From an uncultured Oscillospiraceae bacterium (lineage in GTDB: Bacteria; Bacillota; Clostridia; Oscillospirales; Oscillospiraceae): 64,000 nt of DNA. The notes beneath the pieces are model-generated. The model was not told the DNA's origin and ran no database searches. It saw only the letters and a program-made list of their open reading frames with translations. Location of the stretch: contig CAJUPS010000010.1 of NCBI GenBank assembly GCA_910588045.1, forward strand, positions 4,372-68,371, read 5' to 3'. Of the stretch, positions 59,342 through 64,000 are shown piece by piece (within the stretch, counting starts at the first letter, position 1; each line of letters starts with the position of its first letter). The position numbers were made by a program, and so were the translations under genes.

Positions 59342-60448
59342 GTGAGCAAAAAAATGTCCCAGCGCGTCACGGCGCTGATTTTCTGCGTGTTTCTGGCGGG
59401 CTTCGGCCTGCTGCACATCGTTCTCCCGGACCGGACCTTTTCCCCGGTGGAGAACCGGAACCTGGCCCAGCTGCCTGCGTTCTCCTGGTCCGCGCTGGTG
59501 GATGGCAGCTACACCTCCAAGCTGGAGAAATACCTGGAGGACCAATTTCCCCTCCGGGACGGCTGGATGGGGCTGAAGACCCGGTACGAGTACCTGTTGG
59601 GCAAGCGGGAGTTTCACGGGGTGTACCTCTGCGGAGACATGCTGATTCACAAGATCGAGGACTCCGGCAGGGCGGAGCAGAACGCCGGGTATCTCCGGAA
59701 GCTGACGGAAAAGGCGGAGGTGCCGGTATACGTGGGCCTGATTCCCACGGCGGCGGAGGTGTACCGGGACAGCCTGCCAGCCGGAAGTGAAAATTTTGAT
59801 CAGGCGGCCTATCTGGAGCAGGTGGGGGAGGGTCTGTCCGATGCCGTGTGGGTGGACCTCGCCGGAGCCCTGGCGGACCACGCCGGTGAGCGGATTTTCT
59901 ACCGCACGGACCACCACTGGACCAGTTTGGGGGCGTACTACGGATACCGCGCTCTGCTGGAGGCCATGGGGGAGACTCCTGCGCCTCTGGGAACGGCGGA
60001 GACGGTGTCGGAGGACTTCTACGGCACCCTCTACTCCTCCTCTGGCGTCCACTGGATCGCGCCGGATACCATCGAGCGGTATATTTCCGGGGAAAATGTC
60101 ACCGTGGAAAACTTCGAGAAGGGGGAGATGCACGGACTGTATGTGGACAGCTTTCTGGAGGAGAAGGACAAGTACGCCTCCTTCCTGGGGGGCAACACGC
60201 CGCTGTATATTGTCCGGAATCCGGAGGCGGCTTCCCGCGAGAAGCTCCTGGTGGTCCGGGACAGCTACAGCGACGCCCTGGCCCCGTTCCTGAGCCTGCA
60301 GTTTGCGGAGGTCCATCTGCTGGACCTGCGGTACTACCGCACCTCCGTGGCGGAGTACGCCAAGGAGAAGGATATAGACAGGATTTTTGTCTGCTACAGC
60401 GTGGAGAACTTTGTCAAGGACGCCGACGCGGTGTTCCTGGGACAATAG
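59342..60448 (+). CDS. DHHW-family protein (AlgX/AlgJ-like acetylation partner)
   Basis: 368 residues from a GTG at 59342 with GAGAGGAGGGAG upstream. One N-terminal hydrophobic helix (ALIFCVFLAGFGLLHIVL) anchors it outside the cell. The family motif YRTDHHWTSLGAYYGY carries the Asp-His of an SGNH-like active site, with a later Ser in VVRDSYSDAL. It should deliver the acetyl group from the MBOAT protein to the acceptor. Cotranscribed with it. Confidence 0.92.
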   Translation: MSKKMSQRVTALIFCVFLAGFGLLHIVLPDRTFSPVENRNLAQLPAFSWSALVDGSYTSKLEKYLEDQFPLRDGWMGLKTRYEYLLGKREFHGVYLCGDMLIHKIEDSGRAEQNAGYLRKLTEKAEVPVYVGLIPTAAEVYRDSLPAGSENFDQAAYLEQVGEGLSDAVWVDLAGALADHAGERIFYRTDHHWTSLGAYYGYRALLEAMGETPAPLGTAETVSEDFYGTLYSSSGVHWIAPDTIERYISGENVTVENFEKGEMHGLYVDSFLEEKDKYASFLGGNTPLYIVRNPEAASREKLLVVRDSYSDALAPFLSLQFAEVHLLDLRYYRTSVAEYAKEKDIDRIFVCYSVENFVKDADAVFLGQ

Positions 60449-60460
60449 CGGATGGATAAG

Positions 60461-60497
60461 AGGGCCCCGGAGGCGAGCGCCTCCGGGGCCCTGGGTT
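60461..60497 (+). terminator. Terminator of the acetylation pair
   Basis: AGGGCCCCGGAGGC-GAGC-GCCTCCGGGGCCCT, a perfect 14-bp stem. The T-run (CTTTTTC) begins only 7 nt after it. Confidence 0.7.
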
Positions 60498-60527
60498 GCT
60501 TTTTCTCGGGTCAGGGGTTACGCGGCC

Positions 60528-60632
60528 TGGGATGCCCAGAAAGGCCGCGAGGGCCGTAAAGGTGGCCCTGGGATTCAGCTTTCCGTCCTCAAACCGGACC
60601 AGAACGCTGTCCCGATAGATGTGGTTCTGCAA
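60528..60632 (-). pseudogene. Possible sulfotransferase-like remnant
   Basis: On the - strand a stretch of about 35 codons reads QNHIYRDSVLVRFEDGKLNP then a helix ending ALAAFLGIP. The pattern V-RFEDL-NP...L..FL-IP is the PAPS-binding 3'-phosphate loop of sulfotransferases. No start, no upstream domain and no sensible sequence after it exist, and the flagellin terminator cuts its front. I read it as a fragment of a deleted gene; chance similarity is possible. Confidence 0.35.
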
Positions 60633-60666
60633 AAAAGAAGGGACCGGGCGAAAGCCCGGTCCCCTT
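60631..60666 (-). terminator. Terminator of the flagellin gene
   Basis: On the - strand: GGGGACCGGGC-TTTC-GCCCGGTCCC-TTCTTTTTT. Confidence 0.88.
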
Positions 60667-60701
60667 GTGCTGTGAGATGGATTCTATCTTCGCGCTGTGA
60701 A

Positions 60702-63700
60702 TCAGCCCAGCAGCTGGAGAACGCCCTGGGGCACCTGATTGGCCTGGGCCAGCATGGCCTGAGCGGACTGCACCAGGATGTTGTTCTTGGTGTAGGCCAT
60801 CATCTCTTCGGCAATGTCGGTGTCACGGATGGTGCTCTCGGCGTCCTGGATGTTCTCCGTCATCACACTGAGGTTGTTGGCGGTGTGCTCCAGACGGTTC
60901 TGAGTAGCGCCCAGGTCGCCGCGAACGCCGGAAACGTAGTTGATGGCGTTCTTGATGGCGCTGATGGCGGCGGCCGCGCTGGTCTGGTTGTCGATGCGGA
61001 CGTCGCCCAGGTTCATCGCGTCAACGTGCATATCGCCGATGGACACCTTCAGCTGGTTGAAGGACTCGCTGGTATCGCCGATCTGGAGGGTCAGGCCATC
61101 GCCGGTCTTGGCGTTGTCGATCGTGTTGGTGTCGGCCAGGGACACGCCCAGATAGTTGGCGATCTTCTCGCGGGTGCTCATGTCGGTGGTGTTCTTCACC
61201 GCCGTGCGCTGCTGGAGGGTGGTGCCGCCCTTGCCGTCGTGGCCGACGGAGAAGATGGAGTTGTTGGCGGCGGCGTGGGTCAGCTTCTCGGCGGCGATCA
61301 GGTTCATGTCCTTGCTGTCCGCCTCCTCATTGGAGAGGTGAACGACGTTCTTGGCGTTCTTGAACTTGCTGTCGTCGCCCACGGCCACGGTGTAAACGGT
61401 GTCGCCGATGGTGATCTTGGCGCCGTCGGTCCAGGCGGTCTTGCCGTCCACATTGTTGAAGTCCACGACCGTGTTGGCCAGTCTGGGGGTCTCACCGGCG
61501 CTGGCGGTGGTCACGTTCTGGATACCACTGTTGATGGTGCCGCCGGAGACGGGGGCGGCGGGAGTGTTGTCGTCGGGCTCATCCTCAACTTCCTTCAGCT
61601 GGATATAGAAGCCGTCAGTGGCAGTAAGTGCTTGATTGTTCTCAGCAGGACCGCCAGCCAGCCACACGGTGCCAGCCTGGTCGGCGGAGACGCCTACGAC
61701 CTCATACTTCTTGTCGGTGGAAGCTGCATTATAGGCGTCGACACCCTTCTTCGCCGCCTCCATGATCTTAGTTGCGATGTCGCTGACCTTAGCTGCACCA
61801 TCGGTCACGCCCGCCAGATCGACTTCCACGCCGGTGGTCCCAACCAGAATCTTACCGCTGCCGCTGCCCTGGCCATCAAACAGGGTCTTCAGTGCCGTAA
61901 CCTGTGTGGCATCAAGGACGGTGTCCTTTGTAAGGCTGTCGACCGAATTAAAGGCAGCATTCTGGCTCAAATCGCCAGATACGTTCGTGGAAGGAATATA
62001 CTCTCCCTCGGGCTCCTCGCCGGAGGTGGCGGCGGTGTAGGTCAGACCGGTCTCGATTGCCTCAGTAATGTCATTGGCAACGAGGCCGCTGGCCAGAGTG
62101 ATTTTACCAAGTGCGTCGCCCTGAGCAGTGCCATCGGTGGTGAAGGTGATGTCTGTAGCCGCACTGCTGCTGGTGGGAACATCCTCCACGGAGGTGCCGA
62201 TGACCTTATCGCCAATCTTCAGATCCAGCTTGCCATTGGCGTTCTTCTCAATCGTGACCTTGCCGTCGGCAATGTTTGTCGTCCCGTCAGCGGCTTCCTT
62301 GATGGCGTCCGCCTCCAGAGTGGTCAGGGTGATAGCCTTGCCGCCAACGGCGGCGGACACAGTACCCACTGTTGCCTCGGCAACAGTGGCAGTGACTTTA
62401 GTGGTGTCGATTTCAGCAGTTACGCCCTTGTCGCCATCAACGGTGACCGTACCAGTCCACTCGGTGGACCCATAGGTCTTGCTGAAAGCACCGGCCTGGG
62501 AGGTCAGCGTGACCGTCATGTCATTCTGGGACTCGCCACCGGCCAGCTTGACAGAGCCGAGGTCACCTGCACTGGCAGTATCACTAGCAGCAATCTTCTC
62601 CGAATTTGCAGCGGAAACCGTAAAGTTAGTGAAGTTGATACCGCCATCCGTAGTCTTATCACCCAAACCCGCAATCAGAGTTTGGATAGCAGAGACATCA
62701 TACGCACCACTGTTGCCGCCATCACTGGTCAAAGTGACAGTCACGGTATTGGTGTCCTTGTCCCATGCAGCTGTCGCAGTACCAGTTGCCCCGCTGGCAA
62801 CGATCTTAATGTTGATGTCATTGCCTGCCCTGCCGACAGTATCGGCAGTCTTGAAGGTAAGGCCAGCCAGCTTGTCAGCGCCGGTAGCCTGAGCGGCCTT
62901 GTCGGCAGAAGCCTTGGAAACTGCAACCTTGACATCACCAGCAGTGGCAGTGGCGGCGTCTACTTCAACTGTAATGCCTGTAACCTGGCTGCTTGCAGCC
63001 GTATATTTAGCCGGAGTTCCGCCCACGGTAGCATCGGCGAGTGCGCCGCCCATCTCGGACGGGGTATCCGCCTGCGGATCAATCAGGTTCTGGCCATCCT
63101 CAGCGGCAACGCCCTTGGTAAAGGTGGTAGCCCCAACAGTAGGCGTACCGGCATATGTGCCACCCGCAGCCAGGCCAATATCTCCAAAGGGATTGTCGGC
63201 CACATCGCTGGCGGCGTCAGCCTCGATGGTCAGCTTGCTTCCGTCAAACGTAGCAGTATAGCCGGTGGGAGCACCTGTGACAGCCCAAGTGGTGGTGCCA
63301 TCAGCGGCAACAGTAGCAGTAGCAGTCAGATCAAGAGCGGTGCCGCCATCGCTGTCGAATTTAATTGTGTCACCATCAGCTACGGCATTAGCAGTAGCAT
63401 CAATGGTAACAGTAGCTTCCAGCTTCGCCTTAGTGCCATTGCCGCCGTCCTCGGGAGGCGTGGTGCCATCGTCCACCTTCCAGGTGACATCGGCCTTGGT
63501 GTTCAGCTTGACGTCCGTGTCGCTGACGAACTTCAGGGTGCTGCCCTCGGCAGTGATCGTGAAGTCGCCGCCGTCGCCGTCGCCGAAGCCTTCCAGCCCC
63601 TTGTCCTTGTACGTTTCGACAATCAGGTCAGCCAGGTCCTTGGCGGTGTAGGTCTTGCCCGCTTCCAGGTCGGCCACCAGGTCGCTATCGCCGATGGACA

Positions 63701-64000
63701 GGGTGAACTTCTCGCCCTCACCGGCGGTGACGCTGACGCCCTCCAGGTTGATCTCAAACCCGGCCTTGGAGGCGGGGACGGTGCTGTCGGTCTCAACGAC
63801 GGTCTTGTCCTTATCGACGGAGCTGGGCTGATCCTGGGGCTTGCCGGTCTCGGGGATCAGGCCGATGATGGCCTTGGAATCCACCTTGTTATAGCTGACG
63901 CCGGTGACAGCGCCCTCGTCCAGAGAGCCGTCCAGGAGCTTGATGCCGTTGAAGTTGGCGCTGTCGGCAATACGGTTGATTTCACTCTTGAGCTGGTCCA
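60702..64000 (-). CDS. Giant flagellin (5' end outside window)
   Basis: At least 1,099 residues; typical flagellins have 270-500. The frame stays open to the right edge, where LKSEINRIADSANFNGIKLLDG is the end of the conserved N-terminal flagellin domain, so the true start lies beyond the window (the GTG at 63884 is internal). The C-terminal D0/D1 domain is intact, with AAAISAIKNAINYVSGVRGDLG near it and the classical ending NNILVQSAQAMLAQANQVPQ. Between them lie about 900 residues of Thr/Ala/Asp-rich beta sequence with repeat-like units (VTIDATANAVADGDTIKF, VKLAGGESQNDMTVTL) and no cysteine. This hypervariable part should form outer D2/D3 domains on the filament. I see no HExxH protease motif. 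Confidence 0.93.
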   Translation of the reverse strand, partial: DQLKSEINRIADSANFNGIKLLDGSLDEGAVTGVSYNKVDSKAIIGLIPETGKPQDQPSSVDKDKTVVETDSTVPASKAGFEINLEGVSVTAGEGEKFTLSIGDSDLVADLEAGKTYTAKDLADLIVETYKDKGLEGFGDGDGGDFTITAEGSTLKFVSDTDVKLNTKADVTWKVDDGTTPPEDGGNGTKAKLEATVTIDATANAVADGDTIKFDSDGGTALDLTATATVAADGTTTWAVTGAPTGYTATFDGSKLTIEADAASDVADNPFGDIGLAAGGTYAGTPTVGATTFTKGVAAEDGQNLIDPQADTPSEMGGALADATVGGTPAKYTAASSQVTGITVEVDAATATAGDVKVAVSKASADKAAQATGADKLAGLTFKTADTVGRAGNDINIKIVASGATGTATAAWDKDTNTVTVTLTSDGGNSGAYDVSAIQTLIAGLGDKTTDGGINFTNFTVSAANSEKIAASDTASAGDLGSVKLAGGESQNDMTVTLTSQAGAFSKTYGSTEWTGTVTVDGDKGVTAEIDTTKVTATVAEATVGTVSAAVGGKAITLTTLEADAIKEAADGTTNIADGKVTIEKNANGKLDLKIGDKVIGTSVEDVPTSSSAATDITFTTDGTAQGDALGKITLASGLVANDITEAIETGLTYTAATSGEEPEGEYIPSTNVSGDLSQNAAFNSVDSLTKDTVLDATQVTALKTLFDGQGSGSGKILVGTTGVEVDLAGVTDGAAKVSDIATKIMEAAKKGVDAYNAASTDKKYEVVGVSADQAGTVWLAGGPAENNQALTATDGFYIQLKEVEDEPDDNTPAAPVSGGTINSGIQNVTTASAGETPRLANTVVDFNNVDGKTAWTDGAKITIGDTVYTVAVGDDSKFKNAKNVVHLSNEEADSKDMNLIAAEKLTHAAANNSIFSVGHDGKGGTTLQQRTAVKNTTDMSTREKIANYLGVSLADTNTIDNAKTGDGLTLQIGDTSESFNQLKVSIGDMHVDAMNLGDVRIDNQTSAAAAISAIKNAINYVSGVRGDLGATQNRLEHTANNLSVMTENIQDAESTIRDTDIAEEMMAYTKNNILVQSAQAMLAQANQVPQGVLQLLG

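Noticed and set aside
60414..60632. 72-residue ORF as an intact gene
   Set aside because: It starts at a TTG inside the flagellin terminator, has no ribosome site, and its second half is Pro/Arg-rich shadow sequence of the opposite terminator; only the first 35 codons look meaningful.
63882..63884. GTG as flagellin start
   Set aside because: The frame continues upstream to the window edge with conserved flagellin N-terminal sequence.

Overview
The window reads as chromosomal DNA of a motile, Gram-positive, anaerobic clostridium of the Oscillospiraceae type (high-GC Bacillota in the Flavonifractor/Lawsonibacter/Intestinimonas neighbourhood). This is inferred from GC-rich coding DNA with strong AGGAGG ribosome sites, an S-layer-anchored nucleotidase, DUF1934, DUF1540 and DUF4358 proteins, FeoA-FeoA-FeoB with its Cys-rich partner, a K+-dependent-type membrane pyrophosphatase, MEP-pathway isoprenoid genes and a flagellin. 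The species cannot be named from the sequence alone.

Layout. 1-8.3 kb is a signalling operon on the + strand: a receiver protein, two hybrid histidine kinases (the second ending in a DegV fatty-acid-binding-like domain), a FapA/DUF342 protein, a CheX-like protein and a CheY-like protein. 8.4-11.5 kb is a ferrous-iron operon on the - strand with three TTAG-N6-CTAA inverted repeats. 11.8-16.5 kb holds a hydantoinase/dihydropyrimidinase, a large secreted 5'-nucleotidase with S-layer domains and a small hypothetical gene. 16.7-20.9 kb holds murI, DUF1934 and argS, with an AT-rich two-gene insert just before argS. 21.2-25.0 kb is molybdate transport (modABC) plus a molybdopterin-binding protein. 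25.2-26.2 kb holds a DUF1540 protein and a split TauE/SafE pair. 26.3-33.0 kb holds a LacI regulator divergent from an operon of four HAD-family paralogues, a circularly permuted phosphoglycerate mutase and an MgtC-like protein. 33.2-41.8 kb holds hppA, a PfkB kinase, ridA, a GNAT, rnmV, holA and an FAD protein. 42-46.9 kb holds a nucleoside kinase, thiamine pyrophosphokinase, a P-loop ATPase, tRNA-Gly and rplS. 47-49.3 kb is a four-gene - strand operon (GNAT, membrane protein, ferredoxin-nitroreductase, GNAT) behind a leader peptide and attenuator. 49.6-57.3 kb is the conserved pyrH-frr-uppS-cdsA-dxr-rseP-ispG block, interrupted by a GNAT and a TIM-barrel gene. 57.4-60.4 kb holds a lipoprotein and an AlgI/DHHW O-acetylation pair. 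60.7-64.0 kb is the 3' part of a giant flagellin.

The most notable observations are the circularly permuted iPGM with all seven expected metal ligands kept, the histidine kinase-receiver-DegV fusion, the four HAD paralogues that all lack the second Asp of motif I, the attenuated acetyltransferase/nitroreductase operon, and a family of dispersed intergenic elements whose hairpins differ in sequence but still pair.
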